DNA of 64,000 nt from Pseudoalteromonas luteoviolacea DSM 6061 (GTDB lineage: Bacteria > Pseudomonadota > Gammaproteobacteria > Enterobacterales > Alteromonadaceae). Each line of letters begins with the position of its first letter. Position 1 is the first letter of the stretch. The notes beneath the pieces are model-generated. The model saw only the letters and a list, made by a program, of their open reading frames with translations. It searched no databases and was not told the DNA's origin. Below are positions 42,532-54,380 of this stretch, in pieces. The DNA is taken from contig NZ_AUYB01000081.1 of NCBI RefSeq assembly GCF_001625655.1, positions 49,936 through 113,935 on the forward strand, written 5' to 3'. The position numbers and the translations under genes are program-made.

Positions 42532-45210
42532 ATGACTGATCTCGCCAATGAAATCCTCCCAGTCAACATTGAAGATGAATTGAAAAATTCATACCTAGAT
42601 TACGCGATGAGTGTAATCGTAGGGCGTGCATTGCCAGACGTACGTGACGGTTTAAAGCCAGTTCACCGCCGTGTGCTTTTCGCAATGAACGAATTACGCA
42701 ATGACTGGAATAAACCATATAAAAAATCAGCTCGTGTAGTCGGTGACGTTATCGGTAAATACCACCCTCATGGTGACAGTGCGGTATACGATACTATTGT
42801 TCGTATGGCTCAGCCTTTCTCACTACGTTACATGTTAGTTGATGGTCAGGGTAACTTCGGTTCTGTTGATGGTGACTCAGCAGCTGCGATGCGTTATACC
42901 GAAGTTCGTATGGCTAAAATGTCTCATGAGCTTTTAGCAGACTTAGAAAAAGAAACGGTAGACTATGTACCTAACTATGATGGTACAGAGCAGATCCCAG
43001 ATGTACTACCGACTAAAGTACCTAACTTGTTAGTGAATGGTTCTTCTGGTATTGCGGTAGGTATGGCAACTAACATACCACCACATAACCTGACAGAAGT
43101 CATCAATGGTTGTCTGGCTATTATTCAAAATCCAGATATCACCATAGAGGAATTAATCGAGTATATTCCGGGCCCAGATTTCCCAACAGCTGCTATCATC
43201 AGTGGCAAAAAAGGGATTGAACAAGCCTATAAAACTGGCCGTGGTAAAGTTTACATCCGCGCTCGTGCAGAGATAGAAACTGACGAGAAAACCGGTAAAG
43301 AAACGATTATCGTTAATGAAATCCCTTACCAAGTTAACAAAGCAAGATTGATTGAAAAGATTGCTGAGTTAGTTAAAGACAAAAAGGTTGAAGGGATCAG
43401 TGCACTACGTGACGAGTCTGATAAAGACGGGATGCGTATCGTTATTGAGATTAAACGTGGCGAAGTAGGTGAAGTTGTACTTAACAACCTATATGCGCAA
43501 ACTCAGTTACAAACTGTGTTCGGTATGAACATGGTTGCACTGGATAACAATCAGCCTAAGTGTTTCAACTTAAAAGAAATGCTAGAAGCGTTTGTTATTC
43601 ACCGCCGTGAAGTTGTTACACGTCGTACTGTTTTCGACTTGCGCAAAGCGCGCGACAGAGCCCACACACTTGAAGGTCTAGCAATTGCACTTGCTAATAT
43701 TGACCCGATCATTGAGCTAATTAGAAAGTCACCAACGCCATCTGAAGCGAAAGCGGCATTAACAGCGCGTGCATGGGAGCTTGGCTCTGTTGCACCAATG
43801 CTTGAACGTGCTGGTGAACAAAATGTGGCAAGACCAGACTGGTTAGCAGACGAGCTTGGGATCAGAGATGGTCAATATTATCTCTCTGAGCAACAAGCAC
43901 AGGCAATTCTTGACTTACGCCTACACAAGCTAACAGGTCTAGAGCATGAAAAGATCTTAGGTGAGTACCAAGAACTACTAGACTTGATCGCTGAGCTATT
44001 ACACATTCTTTCATCTCCAGAGCGCTTGATGGAAGTTATCCGTGATGAGCTAGTTGAAATAAAAGAAGCATATGGCGATGAACGTCGTACTGAAATTACA
44101 GCTGCTGCACACGACATTAGCCTAGAAGATCTTATTAACGAAGAAGATGTAGTGGTAACACTATCTCACGAAGGTTATGTAAAATATCAGCCGTTATCTG
44201 ATTACGAAGCACAGCGCCGTGGTGGTAAAGGTAAAGCAGCGACTAGGATGAAGGATGAAGATTTCATCGAGCGTCTACTTGTTGCCAATACTCATGACAC
44301 AATTCTTTGCTTCTCAACTGCTGGTAGATTGTATTGGTTGAAGGTATATCAGTTACCTCTGGCATCAAGACAGGCACGTGGTAAGCCAATCGTTAACTTA
44401 TTGCCACTAGAAGCTGACGAACGAATTACAACAATCTTACCTGTTCGAGAGTACGAAGAAGACAAGTATGTGTTGATGGCTACTGCCAACGGTACTGTTA
44501 AGAAGACTCCATTAACAGCATATAGTCGCCAGCGTGCAAGTGGTATCATCGCTATCAATTTAAATGAAGGTGACAACCTGATAGGTGCAGATATTACTGA
44601 TGGCAGCAATGACATCATGCTATTTACAGACCATGGTAAAGTTGTCCGCTTTAATGAGAAACTGCGTGATTCTGAAACTGGTGAAGTGAAACTAGATCCA
44701 GAAACTGGCGAAGAAATGTTGGCGCTACGTCCAATGGGTCGTACAGCAACAGGTGTTCGCGGAATAAAAATGCCAGACGGCGTAAAAGTGGTTTCTTTGA
44801 TTGTGCCTAAAAATGATGGTGCGATCTTAACTGTAACAGAAAATGGTTATGGTAAGCGTACACCACTTGAAGAGTACCCAGCGAAGAGCCGAGCAACGCA
44901 AGGTGTTGTATCTATCAAAGTAACTGAGCGTAACGGTAGTGTTGTTGGTGCAGTTCAAGTAGAAGACAACAATGAAATCATGCTTATTTCTAACCGCGGT
45001 ACTTTAGTAAGAACGCGTGTGAATGAAGTATCTACGGTTGGACGTAACACGCAAGGTGTTATCTTGATCCGTACCATCGAAGATGAGCAAGTTGTCGGAC
45101 TTCAGCGTATTGAAGAAATCGAAGTCGACGATATCGAAGAAGGTGTCACCGACGAGGCTACTGGCGAGGAAACACCAGAAAATACGCCTGAACAAGGTTC
45201 AGAAGAATAA
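42532..45210 (+). CDS. gyrA: DNA gyrase subunit A
   Basis: Breaks and rejoins DNA strands in the GyrA2B2 topoisomerase. The 892 residues have the catalytic tyrosine Y122 ([10 protein letters not shown]), the quinolone-resistance region with wild-type S83 and D87 ([10 protein letters not shown]), a GyrA-box (QRRGGKG) at the start of the C-terminal beta-pinwheel, and an acidic C-terminal tail rich in Glu and Thr. Numbering equals that of E. coli in the N-terminal part. Confidence 0.98.
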   Translation: MTDLANEILPVNIEDELKNSYLDYAMSVIVGRALPDVRDGLKPVHRRVLFAMNELRNDWNKPYKKSARVVGDVIGKYHPHGDSAVYDTIVRMAQPFSLRYMLVDGQGNFGSVDGDSAAAMRYTEVRMAKMSHELLADLEKETVDYVPNYDGTEQIPDVLPTKVPNLLVNGSSGIAVGMATNIPPHNLTEVINGCLAIIQNPDITIEELIEYIPGPDFPTAAIISGKKGIEQAYKTGRGKVYIRARAEIETDEKTGKETIIVNEIPYQVNKARLIEKIAELVKDKKVEGISALRDESDKDGMRIVIEIKRGEVGEVVLNNLYAQTQLQTVFGMNMVALDNNQPKCFNLKEMLEAFVIHRREVVTRRTVFDLRKARDRAHTLEGLAIALANIDPIIELIRKSPTPSEAKAALTARAWELGSVAPMLERAGEQNVARPDWLADELGIRDGQYYLSEQQAQAILDLRLHKLTGLEHEKILGEYQELLDLIAELLHILSSPERLMEVIRDELVEIKEAYGDERRTEITAAAHDISLEDLINEEDVVVTLSHEGYVKYQPLSDYEAQRRGGKGKAATRMKDEDFIERLLVANTHDTILCFSTAGRLYWLKVYQLPLASRQARGKPIVNLLPLEADERITTILPVREYEEDKYVLMATANGTVKKTPLTAYSRQRASGIIAINLNEGDNLIGADITDGSNDIMLFTDHGKVVRFNEKLRDSETGEVKLDPETGEEMLALRPMGRTATGVRGIKMPDGVKVVSLIVPKNDGAILTVTENGYGKRTPLEEYPAKSRATQGVVSIKVTERNGSVVGAVQVEDNNEIMLISNRGTLVRTRVNEVSTVGRNTQGVILIRTIEDEQVVGLQRIEEIEVDDIEEGVTDEATGEETPENTPEQGSEE

Positions 45211-45211
45211 T

Positions 45212-45234
45212 AAAAGCGGCTTAGGCCGCTTTTT
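45212..45234 (+). terminator. Terminator after gyrA
   Basis: 9 bp stem AAAAGCGGC / GCCGCTTTT, TTAG loop, then T residues, just past the gyrA stop. Confidence 0.9.
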
Positions 45235-45394
45235 TATTAAAAAAATTCAACTAATTTAAATTATTTAGCAGATAATTTTGTTTCATCAATCATCGTATTT
45301 GATGTAAATTCATAGACTACTATTTTATGTTCGGCGCGTATAACTTGCGGAGCATTCGTCTTATATAACGTCTTTTATTTGGAATGAGGAAAAA

Positions 45395-46477
45395 ATGACC
45401 GTTTATAATTTTTGTGCGGGGCCAGCTATGTTGCCTCCAGCCGTAATGGAAAAAGCCCAAGCTGAATTCATTAATTGGCAAGGCTTAGGTGTTTCGGTAA
45501 TGGAGATTAGCCACCGTTCAAAGCCGTTTCTTGAGTTGGCAAATGAGTGTGAAGCTAGCCTAAGAAGGCTAATGAATATTTCAGATGAATTTGAAGTGCT
45601 ATTTATGCATGGTGGTGGCCGCGGCCATTTTGCGGCAGTACCACTTAATTTGCATCTAGATGATGCGCCAGGTGTGTATGTGGAGAATGGTATTTGGTCA
45701 ATTGGCGCAACAAAAGAAGGTGCTAAGTTTACAACTGTTGAGTCTTTGGATATCAGGACAGATACAGATGGCCAATTTGACATTTTACCAGTAGACAAGT
45801 GGCAGTTACCTGAAAAGGCATCCTTTATTCATTACTGCCCAAATGAAACCATTGACGGAATAGAAATCTTTGACGTGCCTAAGCACCCAACAGCACCGAT
45901 TGTTGCAGATATGTCCTCTATGATTTTGTCACGCGAAATTAATGTAGACGATTTTGATCTGATTTATGCGGGTGCGCAAAAAAATATAGGCCCTTCAGGG
46001 CTTAGCATCGCAATTGTGCGTAAGTCGTTGTTGGAGAGAGAAGGTCTGCCTAAGCCTGCCATCTTAGACTACGCAATCGAAGCCAAGCAAAACAGTATGT
46101 ACAATACGCCACCGACATATGCTTGGTATCTAGCTGCGGAGGTGTTCAAGTACCTAGAATCAATCGGTGGCGTACCAGCGATGGAAAAGCACAATAGAGA
46201 AAAAGCAGCATTGTTATATGACTATATTGATAGTTCAGAGTTTTATTTCAACAAGGTTACAGCAGATTGCCGCTCTCTGATGAACGTACCTTTTTGGTTA
46301 AAAGATGACGCTTTAAATGAAAAGTTTTTAACCGAAGCAGAGCAAAACGGCCTAATGGCATTAGAAGGGCACCGCTTTGTAGGTGGGATGCGTGCAAGTA
46401 TTTACAATGCAATGCCCAAAGAAGGTATTGAAGCATTGATTTCATTTATGAAACGCTTTGCGCAGGAGAATAGCTGA
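45395..46477 (+). CDS. serC: Phosphoserine aminotransferase SerC
   Basis: PLP enzyme for serine and pyridoxal synthesis. The 360 residues begin with [18 protein letters not shown] and have the PLP-lysine in [12 protein letters not shown] and the C-terminal [10 protein letters not shown]. It starts a serC-aroA pair (one-base overlap) as in E. coli. Confidence 0.97.
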   Translation: MTVYNFCAGPAMLPPAVMEKAQAEFINWQGLGVSVMEISHRSKPFLELANECEASLRRLMNISDEFEVLFMHGGGRGHFAAVPLNLHLDDAPGVYVENGIWSIGATKEGAKFTTVESLDIRTDTDGQFDILPVDKWQLPEKASFIHYCPNETIDGIEIFDVPKHPTAPIVADMSSMILSREINVDDFDLIYAGAQKNIGPSGLSIAIVRKSLLEREGLPKPAILDYAIEAKQNSMYNTPPTYAWYLAAEVFKYLESIGGVPAMEKHNREKAALLYDYIDSSEFYFNKVTADCRSLMNVPFWLKDDALNEKFLTEAEQNGLMALEGHRFVGGMRASIYNAMPKEGIEALISFMKRFAQENS

Positions 46478-47757
46478 TGGAACAACTTTCTTTAGAACCA
46501 ATTAAAAAAGTATCTGGATCAGTAACATTACCTGGTTCAAAAAGCCTGTCTAACCGAATTTTATTGCTCGCAGCTTTGTGCGACGGCGTTACGGAAGTTC
46601 GAAACTTATTAGATAGTGATGATATCCGTCATATGCTAGGTGCATTGAGTGAAATGGGCGTGCAAGTCCAGCTTAACGACGACAAAACAATAGCCACAGT
46701 GAACGGCACAGGCGGTAAATTATTGACGCCTAAGGAGCCTTTGTTTCTTGGCAATGCAGGCACGGCATTTCGTCCTCTAACAGCAGTATTGGCTGCCACC
46801 CAAGGCAAGTTCACATTAACGGGTGAACCGCGAATGGAAGAAAGACCAATAGGTCATCTTGTTGACGCCTTGGCCGCGCTAGGGGCAGATGTTACTTATC
46901 TCAAGAATGCGCATTACCCACCATTAGAAATTGCTGGTAAGAAGATTGCTGGTGGCAAAGTGGAAATTGATGGCAGTATCTCAAGTCAGTTTTTAACCGC
47001 ATTGTTAATGGCTGCTCCTTTGTTTGAAGGTGATAGTGAGATAAAAATCATTGGTGAGCTTGTTTCCAAGCCGTATATCGACATTACCTTAGGTGTAATG
47101 AAGCACTTCGGGGTCATTGTTGAGCATGATAACTACCAAGTGTTTTATGTAAAAGGCAAACAAGGTTATCAATCTCCTGGCAGTATTATGGTAGAAGGGG
47201 ATGCATCTTCAGCATCTTACTTTGTTGCGGCTGCAGCGATTGCTGGTGGAGAAATTGAAATAAATGGCGTGGGTTTATCTAGTGTTCAAGGCGACATTGG
47301 TTTTGCAAAAGTGATGGAACAAGTTGGTGCGCAAATAGACTGGTTTGACGAAAAACTTGTTGTTAGAAAAGGGAAGTTGAAAGGGGTTGATATAGACGCC
47401 AACGCTATCCCTGATGCAGCTATGACATTGGCCACAGTCGCTCTATTTGCTGAAGGTAAAACGGCAATTAGAAACATTTATAACTGGCGAGTTAAAGAGA
47501 CTGATAGGTTATATGCGATGGCGACAGAGCTTCGCAAAGTAGGTGCAGAAGTTGTTGAAGGTGAAGACTTTATTGAAGTCACACCACCAGCAGAATTTAA
47601 GCTTGCAGAAATTGATACTTACAACGACCATCGTATTGCAATGTGCTTTTCAATGGTTGCAGTAGGTGGAAAAGCCGTTGTTATCAATGACCCAGGCTGC
47701 ACTGCAAAAACGTTCCCTACCTATTTTGAAGTACTTGCTTCTATCTCTGAACACTAA
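46477..47757 (+). CDS. aroA: 3-phosphoshikimate 1-carboxyvinyltransferase (EPSP synthase)
   Basis: Shikimate-pathway enzyme joining shikimate-3-phosphate with PEP. The 426 residues have [32 protein letters not shown] and the [17 protein letters not shown] block. The LGNAGT motif with Ala at the glyphosate-relevant GNAGTA site is the class I, sensitive type. Coupled to serC. Confidence 0.97.
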   Translation: MEQLSLEPIKKVSGSVTLPGSKSLSNRILLLAALCDGVTEVRNLLDSDDIRHMLGALSEMGVQVQLNDDKTIATVNGTGGKLLTPKEPLFLGNAGTAFRPLTAVLAATQGKFTLTGEPRMEERPIGHLVDALAALGADVTYLKNAHYPPLEIAGKKIAGGKVEIDGSISSQFLTALLMAAPLFEGDSEIKIIGELVSKPYIDITLGVMKHFGVIVEHDNYQVFYVKGKQGYQSPGSIMVEGDASSASYFVAAAAIAGGEIEINGVGLSSVQGDIGFAKVMEQVGAQIDWFDEKLVVRKGKLKGVDIDANAIPDAAMTLATVALFAEGKTAIRNIYNWRVKETDRLYAMATELRKVGAEVVEGEDFIEVTPPAEFKLAEIDTYNDHRIAMCFSMVAVGGKAVVINDPGCTAKTFPTYFEVLASISEH

Positions 47758-47764
47758 TCAAATA

Positions 47765-47784
47765 AAGGTGTGCAATTGCACACC
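47765..47784. repeat. 20 bp palindrome between aroA and cmk
   Basis: aggtgtgcaattgcacacct is a perfect inverted repeat with no T tract. Its left arm aggtgtgca is repeated at 47886-47894, just before the cmk ribosome site. Confidence 0.6.
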
Positions 47785-47862
47785 TCTTACCTGAAAAGAA
47801 AACAAATGTATCAACAGAACAAAAAGTTACATGTTGATAAGGATCTATTCATTAAACTTGCG

Positions 47863-47868
47863 TATAAT
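47863..47868 (+). promoter_or_regulatory. Probable -10 element of a cmk promoter
   Basis: A consensus TATAAT lies 41 bp before the cmk start. The -35 region is poor, so the full promoter is not certain. Confidence 0.45.
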
Positions 47869-47909
47869 AGGCGCCGATTTATATAAGGTGTGCATTTCAG
47901 GAGGTATTA

Positions 47910-48617
47910 ATGCAGGCTGCAATGCCCGTAATCACCGTAGACGGCCCAAGCGGATCTGGCAAAGGAACTGTTTGTCGTTTGTTGGCTGAGAAGCTAAATT
48001 GGGATGTTTTAGATAGTGGTGCAATTTATCGCGTGCTGTCTATTGCTGTTTTACATCATCAAATCGCGTTAGATAACGAAGAGGCACTAGTGCCACTTGC
48101 TGCTAACCTTGATGTTCAATTTATGATTGATAGTGAGACTAAAAAATCTAGAATTGTACTTGAAGGCGAAGATGTAACCAATACGATTCGAAACGAAGAG
48201 GTCGGCGCTACTGCATCGAAAATTGCGATGCTTCCTCGTGTTAGAGAAGCGCTTTTAAGAAGGCAAAGAGCATTTAGCACTGAAAATGGCCTGATTGCAG
48301 ATGGTCGTGATATGGGCACAGTTGTATTTCCTTCAGCCGAGCTTAAAATTTATCTGACTGCAAGTGCAGAAGAACGTGCCCAGAGACGCTTTAATGAGTT
48401 GAAGGATAAAGGCCTTAGTGTTAAACTAGAGGGCCTTTTAGAAGATATTAAAGCTCGTGATGACAGAGATATGAATAGACCTGTTGCGCCTTTAGTGCCA
48501 GCAAAAGACGCTATTCATATTGATACAACGGAGCTAAATGCTGAGCAGGTGTTCAATAAAGTTTTAAAACTTATTGAAGATGCTGTATTGGCAGGAAAAC
48601 TTCCAAAAGTTAGCTAA
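47910..48617 (+). CDS. cmk: Cytidylate kinase
   Basis: Phosphorylates CMP and dCMP. The 235 residues have the P-loop GPSGSGKGT, the [12 protein letters not shown] loop and the RDDRDMNR segment. AGGAGG lies 6 nt before the ATG at 47910, which supports this start rather than the later MPVIT. It lies upstream of rpsA as in most gammaproteobacteria. Confidence 0.97.
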   Translation: MQAAMPVITVDGPSGSGKGTVCRLLAEKLNWDVLDSGAIYRVLSIAVLHHQIALDNEEALVPLAANLDVQFMIDSETKKSRIVLEGEDVTNTIRNEEVGATASKIAMLPRVREALLRRQRAFSTENGLIADGRDMGTVVFPSAELKIYLTASAEERAQRRFNELKDKGLSVKLEGLLEDIKARDDRDMNRPVAPLVPAKDAIHIDTTELNAEQVFNKVLKLIEDAVLAGKLPKVS

Positions 48618-48629
48618 TTTATTTCATAG

Positions 48630-48657
48630 CACTGGCAAGGCTGCCGGTGTTTTTTTA
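48630..48657 (+). terminator. Terminator between cmk and rpsA
   Basis: 8 bp stem CACTGGCA / TGCCGGTG with one G-T pair, AGGC loop, then seven T residues. Confidence 0.8.
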
Positions 48658-48714
48658 ACTACCCCATGCAGCATGGTCGCTTATTGGTACATTTATATAT
48701 GAGACGTATTTAGT

Positions 48715-50382
48715 ATGTCAGAAAATTTTGCGCAGTTATTTGAAGAAAGCCTAAAGGGTTTTGAAGCAGAGCAAGGCTCTATCGTTAAAGGTACTGTTAT
48801 TTCAATCGAGAACAACATTGTTCTTGTTGACGCAGGCCTTAAGTCTGAAAGTGCAATCCCTGCAGAGCAATTCAAAAATGCTGCTGGTGAACTAGAAGTT
48901 GCTGTTGGCGACGAAGTAGACGTAGCACTAGATGCAATCGAAGACGGTTTCGGTGAAACTATCCTTTCTCGTGAGAAAGCGAAGCGTCACGAAGCTTGGA
49001 TCCGTCTTGAGAAAGCATGTGAAGAGCAAGAGACTGTTATCGGTGTTATCAACGGTAAAGTTAAAGGCGGTTTCACTGTTGAAGTTGATTCAATCCGTGC
49101 TTTCCTACCTGGTTCACTTGTTGATGTTCGTCCTGTACGTGACACTGCTCACCTTGAAGGTAAAGAGCTTGAGTTCAAAGTTATCAAGCTTGACCAGAAG
49201 CGTAACAACGTTGTTGTTTCTCGTCGTGCAGTTATCGAGTCTGAAAACTCTCAAGAGCGTGAAGAACTACTTGCTAACCTTGTTGAAGGTCAAGAAGTTA
49301 AAGGTATCGTTAAGAACCTTACAGACTACGGTGCATTCGTAGATCTAGGTGGTGTTGACGGTCTACTTCACATCACTGATATGGCTTGGAAACGTGTTAA
49401 GCACCCATCTGAGATCGTAAATGTTGGTGACGAAATCGCTGTTAAAGTACTTAAGTTCGACAAAGAGAAGACTCGTGTTTCTCTAGGTCTTAAGCAACTT
49501 GGCGAAGATCCTTGGGCAGCAATCGCTGGTCGTTACCCAGAAGGCGCTAAGCTTACTGGTCGCGTAACTAACCTTACAGACTACGGTTGTTTCGTTGAGA
49601 TCGAAGAAGGCGTTGAAGGCCTAGTTCACGTTTCTGAAATGGACTGGACTAACAAGAACATCCACCCTTCAAAAGTTGTTTCACTAGGTGATACTGTTGA
49701 AGTTATGGTTCTTGAAATCGACGAAGAACGTCGTCGTATTTCTCTAGGTCTTAAGCAGTGTAAAGCTAACCCTTGGCAGGAATTTGCTCGTCTACAAAAC
49801 AAAGGCGACCAAGTTACTGGTAAGATCAAGTCTATCACTGACTTCGGTATCTTCATCGGTCTTGACGGCGGCATCGACGGCCTTGTACACCTTTCTGACA
49901 TCTCTTGGAACACTCCAGGTGAAGAAGCTGTACGTGAGTACAAGAAAGGCGACGAGATCACTGCAATCGTTCTACAGGTTGACCCTGAGCGTGAGCGTAT
50001 CTCACTAGGCGTTAAGCAAATCGAAGCTGATCCTTTCAATAACTACCTAGACGCAAACAAAAAAGGTGCTATTGTTAAAGGTAAAGTGACTGAAGTTGAC
50101 GCGAAAGGCGCAACTGTTGAGCTTATCGAAGGCGTTGAAGGCTACATCCGTGTTGCTGACATCGCTCAAGAGCGCGTAGAAGATGCAACTTCTGTTGTTT
50201 CTGAAGGTGACGAGATTGAAGCTAAATTTGTAGGTGTTGACCGTAAGAACCGTGCGATCAGCCTATCTGTTAAAGCTATCTTCGAAGCTGAAGAGAAAGA
50301 AGCGCTAGAGAAGCTTAAGAAAGAAGAGCCAGCATTTGAAAATGCAATGGCAGCGGCTTTCAAAAACGCTCAAAAAGACTAA
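48715..50382 (+). CDS. rpsA: 30S ribosomal protein S1
   Basis: RNA-binding protein with six S1 (OB) domains; it helps mRNA with weak ribosome sites to bind the 30S subunit. The 555 residues fit the E. coli type. Repeated S1 signatures include [41 protein letters not shown] and [21 protein letters not shown]. Codon use is strongly biased, as expected for a highly expressed gene. Confidence 0.98.
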   Translation: MSENFAQLFEESLKGFEAEQGSIVKGTVISIENNIVLVDAGLKSESAIPAEQFKNAAGELEVAVGDEVDVALDAIEDGFGETILSREKAKRHEAWIRLEKACEEQETVIGVINGKVKGGFTVEVDSIRAFLPGSLVDVRPVRDTAHLEGKELEFKVIKLDQKRNNVVVSRRAVIESENSQEREELLANLVEGQEVKGIVKNLTDYGAFVDLGGVDGLLHITDMAWKRVKHPSEIVNVGDEIAVKVLKFDKEKTRVSLGLKQLGEDPWAAIAGRYPEGAKLTGRVTNLTDYGCFVEIEEGVEGLVHVSEMDWTNKNIHPSKVVSLGDTVEVMVLEIDEERRRISLGLKQCKANPWQEFARLQNKGDQVTGKIKSITDFGIFIGLDGGIDGLVHLSDISWNTPGEEAVREYKKGDEITAIVLQVDPERERISLGVKQIEADPFNNYLDANKKGAIVKGKVTEVDAKGATVELIEGVEGYIRVADIAQERVEDATSVVSEGDEIEAKFVGVDRKNRAISLSVKAIFEAEEKEALEKLKKEEPAFENAMAAAFKNAQKD

Positions 50383-50398
50383 TTTTTAAAGTCTAAAC

Positions 50399-50427
50399 AA
50401 GAAGGGCACTTTTGCCCTTCTTTTTTA
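50399..50427 (+). terminator. Terminator after rpsA
   Basis: 10 bp stem AAGAAGGGCA / TGCCCTTCTT, short loop and T run between rpsA and ihfB. Confidence 0.9.
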
Positions 50428-50442
50428 CCTTAAGGAAACGTT

Positions 50443-50733
50443 ATGACAAAGTCTGAATTAATAGAAAAACTTGCTGAACAGCATGCGCATGTTCCTGTTA
50501 AAGATGTAGAAAATGCAGTAAAAGAAGTTTTAGAACAAATGGCGGGTTCGCTGTCTGGCTCAGATAGAATTGAAATCCGTGGCTTTGGCAGTTTCTCTCT
50601 ACACTACCGTTCACCTAGAACGGGTCGCAATCCTAAAACGGGTGAGACAGTAGAGTTAGATGGTAAATATGTACCACACTTCAAGCCTGGCAAAGAGTTG
50701 AGAGATCGCGTAAACGCTAGTATTGAAGGTTAA
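50443..50733 (+). CDS. ihfB: Integration host factor subunit beta
   Basis: DNA-bending protein; pairs with IhfA. The 96 residues begin [12 protein letters not shown] and have the HU/IHF arm [20 protein letters not shown] with its intercalating proline. Downstream of rpsA as in E. coli, with a terminator and ~60 bp between. Confidence 0.97.
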   Translation: MTKSELIEKLAEQHAHVPVKDVENAVKEVLEQMAGSLSGSDRIEIRGFGSFSLHYRSPRTGRNPKTGETVELDGKYVPHFKPGKELRDRVNASIEG

Positions 50734-50748
50734 TTGGAGAAACCTAGT

Positions 50749-51018
50749 TTGGTTCGAGTTGTAAAAAAAGGACTATTGTTAGTGTTGCTGTTTTTGGCTT
50801 TTGTGGTAGGCACCCAAAATCCAAACCTTGTACAGGTCAACTTTATTGTTGCGAGTGCCGAAATGCCTTTGGCGACACTATTAAGCTTATGTCTTTTTAC
50901 TGGTATTTTGGTAGGACTTTTGTTTAACCTAACTTCATTGTTAAGGCTAAAGCAAAAAAATCGTCAATTACATAAGGCAAACAACTTACTACTGACTAAA
51001 AATCAAAACCAGTCATGA
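50749..51018 (+). CDS. lapA: Lipopolysaccharide assembly protein LapA
   Basis: Small inner-membrane protein (two helices, ~8-28 and ~45-65, then a basic and Asn-rich cytoplasmic tail) that works with LapB in LPS control. The GTQNPNLVQVNF segment between helices is typical. Start codons are both TTG: 50749 has GGAG 9 nt upstream and begins LVRVVKK, 50734 has GAAGG 4 nt upstream. I prefer 50749, with low certainty. Overlaps lapB by 4 bp. Confidence 0.85.
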   Translation: MVRVVKKGLLLVLLFLAFVVGTQNPNLVQVNFIVASAEMPLATLLSLCLFTGILVGLLFNLTSLLRLKQKNRQLHKANNLLLTKNQNQS

Positions 51019-52151
51019 TAGAGCTTTTGTTCTTGTTGCTTCCTGTTGCTGCGGCTTACGGCTATGTAATGGGTAAAAATAGTGCTAAAAATTTAGCGCA
51101 TGAGCAAAATAGAAAGATCACATCAGAATACAGTAAAGGCCTAAAATTTCTCCTGGATCGTGAGGAAGACCAAGGTCTAGAACACCTAATTCAATTACTT
51201 GAAGTATCCGCCGACTCCGTAGAGCACTATTTGACACTCGCAACGCTTTTTAGAAAACGCGGAGAGTTAGATAGAGCAATTAAAATCCATGAATTATTGA
51301 TTGAACAACCAAGCTTAGATACTGAGTTGGTTAAGTCTTGTCGGCTAGAATTAGCACAAGATTATGTTATGGCAGGGTTGCTAGATAGTGCTGAATCTAA
51401 TCTAGTTGTGCTTGTAAAAGCAGGGTTTGAAGATGCAAGAGAACCAATTATTCAGCTTTATTCTCAAACAAGGGACTGGGAAAAGGGCATCAACATGTAT
51501 GAAGCCTATTCAGATTTATTCATTGATAAAAATAGCTGTGCAGCAATTGCCAATTTTTATTGTGAAGCAGCGTTAGAATCGGATGATCTACTCCTGTTAG
51601 ATAAAGCGACTAAACTTGCCCATCAAGCAATCAGACCTTTATATGAACTGGGCTTAGATGCCTATACACGCCAAGACAACGTAAAGGCTATTTATTACTG
51701 GCGTAAACTTCTTTCTGAATATCCTCAAATTTCACCGCTCATAATTAATGACCTACAAACTTGCTATAAATCTCTTAACATTGCACTAGAATACTATGAA
51801 CTGATAGAAGAGCTGTTACCAATTAGCGGTGTGACTATAAAGATCAAGCACTGCCAAGGCTTAGTAGAAGCGGGCGAAACAGCGGCTGCGATAGAGTTTC
51901 TAACAGATAGCTTAAAACGAGAGCCATCTATTAGAGGCTTTAGTTACTTGCTCCAGTTGCTAAGTACTAAAAACACCAAAATACAGGATGTACTAAATGA
52001 GATTGATCATTTGGTAACTTCATACATCGCGACTAAACCAGACTACCAGTGTCATAAATGCGGCTTTACAAGCCATAAACTGTACTGGTTGTGCCCATCT
52101 TGCAAAACATGGGAATCGGTTGTTCCAAATCGCGGCTTAGATGGATACTAG
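51015..52151 (+). CDS. lapB: Lipopolysaccharide assembly protein LapB (YciM)
   Basis: Membrane-anchored TPR protein that guides FtsH to degrade LpxC and so sets the rate of LPS synthesis. The 378 residues show an N-terminal helix (~1-18), about nine TPR-like repeats and a C-terminal rubredoxin-type metal site with CHKCGF and CPSCKTW. Complete and coupled to lapA (ATGA). Confidence 0.96.
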   Translation: MIELLFLLLPVAAAYGYVMGKNSAKNLAHEQNRKITSEYSKGLKFLLDREEDQGLEHLIQLLEVSADSVEHYLTLATLFRKRGELDRAIKIHELLIEQPSLDTELVKSCRLELAQDYVMAGLLDSAESNLVVLVKAGFEDAREPIIQLYSQTRDWEKGINMYEAYSDLFIDKNSCAAIANFYCEAALESDDLLLLDKATKLAHQAIRPLYELGLDAYTRQDNVKAIYYWRKLLSEYPQISPLIINDLQTCYKSLNIALEYYELIEELLPISGVTIKIKHCQGLVEAGETAAAIEFLTDSLKREPSIRGFSYLLQLLSTKNTKIQDVLNEIDHLVTSYIATKPDYQCHKCGFTSHKLYWLCPSCKTWESVVPNRGLDGY

Positions 52152-52187
52152 TATTTATTGATTCTTTTGAATAAAAGTAAGGTAATT

Positions 52188-52892
52188 ATGTCAAACATTG
52201 AACTAAAAAAAGTGCTGATTGCGTTGGATTATGATGACGAAAGTGCGGCATTAGATTTTGTTTCCCAGCTGTCTCCAAATGAATGTCGTCTAAAAGTTGG
52301 CAAAGAAATGTTTACCTACTTTGGACCTCAATTTGTTAAAAAGCTTGTGGATCTTGGTTTTGACGTATTTCTTGACCTAAAATTCCATGACATTCCTAAT
52401 ACGGTAGCAAAAGCAGTAACGGCTGCGGCTGAGTTAGGTGTGTGGATGGTGAATGTGCACGCCAGCGGTGGAACAGAAATGATGAGCAAGGCAAAAGAAG
52501 CGTTGGCTCAGTATGGTGACAAAGCGCCGCTTTTGATTGCTGTTACGGTACTAACAAGTATGGATCAGGCACAGTTATCAAAATTAGGCGTTGAAAAAAC
52601 ACCACAAGAGCAAGTGTTGTATCTAGCTAAGCTAGCAAAAGAGTCTGGCCTTGACGGTGTCGTTTGTTCTGCACAAGAAGCTGAATCGTTAAAAGCAGAG
52701 CTTGGCAGCGAGTTTAAGCTAATAACACCTGGGATTAGACCCGCAGGAAGCGATGCTGGTGACCAAAAGCGCATCATGACACCTGAAAAAGCGATTGCTG
52801 CTGGCAGCGATTATTTGGTTATTGGGCGCCCAATCACAAAAGCTGAAGACCCGGCACAAGCACTTAGAGCGATAAACTTGAGTATCGCTTAA
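52188..52892 (+). CDS. pyrF: Orotidine 5'-phosphate decarboxylase
   Basis: Last step of UMP synthesis. The 234 residues have [11 protein letters not shown], the catalytic [11 protein letters not shown] (Lys and Asp charge network) and the phosphate-binding [11 protein letters not shown]. The frame runs upstream to 52158, but the ATG at 52188 is preceded by TAAGG and matches the family start. Follows lapB as in E. coli. Confidence 0.97.
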   Translation: MSNIELKKVLIALDYDDESAALDFVSQLSPNECRLKVGKEMFTYFGPQFVKKLVDLGFDVFLDLKFHDIPNTVAKAVTAAAELGVWMVNVHASGGTEMMSKAKEALAQYGDKAPLLIAVTVLTSMDQAQLSKLGVEKTPQEQVLYLAKLAKESGLDGVVCSAQEAESLKAELGSEFKLITPGIRPAGSDAGDQKRIMTPEKAIAAGSDYLVIGRPITKAEDPAQALRAINLSIA

Positions 52893-53053
52893 TAAATGCG
52901 TTTATGATTGCCGATGTGTAACATCACGCATTGGCACTTTCTTCTCTTGCCTTACTTCCCTTCTTCAATTTTTATACGCAACTAATCTGAATACTCTTTT
53001 TATACGTATTGAGCATTGTTCTATAGGTTTATCTAATAGGGTATTGCTGAATA

Positions 53054-54376
53054 ATGAAAACAGCCCTTTACTGGTTTACAGAAGATTTGCGGTTACACGA
53101 TAACGTTGCATTAAATTCCACATTGTATGCATGTGACGAAATCATATTTGTCTACGTATTAGATGAATACCTTTTAAAGCCGACTAACTACAATCATGTG
53201 CATGTGGGCGACATTCGATTAAAGTTTATCAAAGAGTCTCTGGCCGACCTGTCAGATCAGTTACAACAGTTGGGATATGAGTTGCAAGTATTTCGGGGTG
53301 AGACTAATACCGTCTTGAAAAACCTTGTAACCACAAATGACGTAGATATCATCGGCTGTCATCATTCAGTTGGGTTATACGAAAGGCGAAACTTATCAAT
53401 CTTGCAATCACAGCTTCCTGATAAGCGGTTTATATGCCAAAACAATAATCTGTTATTTGGTAGCAAGCAGGTCGAGCCAAATGTATTGAATGGTTCATTT
53501 TCCAAGTTTCGAAAAAAAACGGCACAAACAGCAGTATATGAGCCAGTAGAGAGTGTGCTAACTGACACATTACCAAGACCTTTGAGCTATGAAGGGGAGA
53601 GATTAGAGCACTGGCGATTTTATCTTGAGTCCAATAGTAGCAAAGGGCCAAGCGTCTTCTGCGGCGGTGAGCGCAAAGCGTTATTAGAAGTCGAAAGCTA
53701 TTTTAACACTGATGCTGCGCTTAGTTACAAGCAAACACGTAATGAATTGGAAGGGCATACAAACTCTACTAAATTTAGCCCCTATTTGGCATTGGGAAAT
53801 ATCTCGCCAAGAGAAATAGTTGCAAACCTTAAACGGTTTGAACATCAGCATGGCGCAAATGACTCTACATATTGGATATTCTTTGAAATATTGTGGAGGG
53901 AGTTTTTCCATCACAAAGCCATCTTGAAAGGAAGTAAACTGTTCGAATTTTCTGGTGAGTCAGGTAAACGCCCTCTAACAACATATTATCCACAACGCTT
54001 TTTAAGTTGGTGCAATGGAGAGACTTCTTACCCTCTGGTAAATGCATTGATGAAAGAATTGAATGCGACCGGATTTATGTCTAACAGAGGGAGGCAAATT
54101 GTTGCAAGTTGTCTCGTAAATGAGTTACAGGTAGATTGGCGGTACGGCGCAGCGTTTTTCCAACAACAACTGGTTGATTATGATGTCGCTTCAAATTGGG
54201 GAAATTGGCAGTATATTGCTGGGGTCGGCGATGACCCAAAAGGTGGAAGACACTTTAACATCAATAAGCAGGCCGAAATGTATGACCCAAATGGGGCCTT
54301 TGTACGTAAATGGTCCCCGAATAAGTCTGTCTGGATTTCAGAAACGGACATAGCCGATTGGCCCCAAGAGGTATAA
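53054..54376 (+). CDS. DASH-type cryptochrome
   Basis: Photolyase/cryptochrome of 440 residues. It begins TALYWFTEDLRLHDN; the C-terminal FAD domain has LWREFFHHKA, TGFMSNRGRQIVAS and DWRYGAAFFQQQLVDYDVASNWGNW (written in part) as in Cry-DASH, and ends with AGVGDDPKGGRHFN. Cry-DASH proteins repair cyclobutane dimers in single-stranded DNA and may signal. First of a run of light-dependent genes. Confidence 0.92.
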   Translation: MKTALYWFTEDLRLHDNVALNSTLYACDEIIFVYVLDEYLLKPTNYNHVHVGDIRLKFIKESLADLSDQLQQLGYELQVFRGETNTVLKNLVTTNDVDIIGCHHSVGLYERRNLSILQSQLPDKRFICQNNNLLFGSKQVEPNVLNGSFSKFRKKTAQTAVYEPVESVLTDTLPRPLSYEGERLEHWRFYLESNSSKGPSVFCGGERKALLEVESYFNTDAALSYKQTRNELEGHTNSTKFSPYLALGNISPREIVANLKRFEHQHGANDSTYWIFFEILWREFFHHKAILKGSKLFEFSGESGKRPLTTYYPQRFLSWCNGETSYPLVNALMKELNATGFMSNRGRQIVASCLVNELQVDWRYGAAFFQQQLVDYDVASNWGNWQYIAGVGDDPKGGRHFNINKQAEMYDPNGAFVRKWSPNKSVWISETDIADWPQEV

Positions 54377-54380
54377 ACAA

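Noticed and set aside
48932..50039. Several 70-137-residue open frames in and against rpsA
   Set aside because: Caused by the strong codon bias of the S1 protein gene; sequences are Leu/Ser/Val or Arg/Ser repeats without sense.
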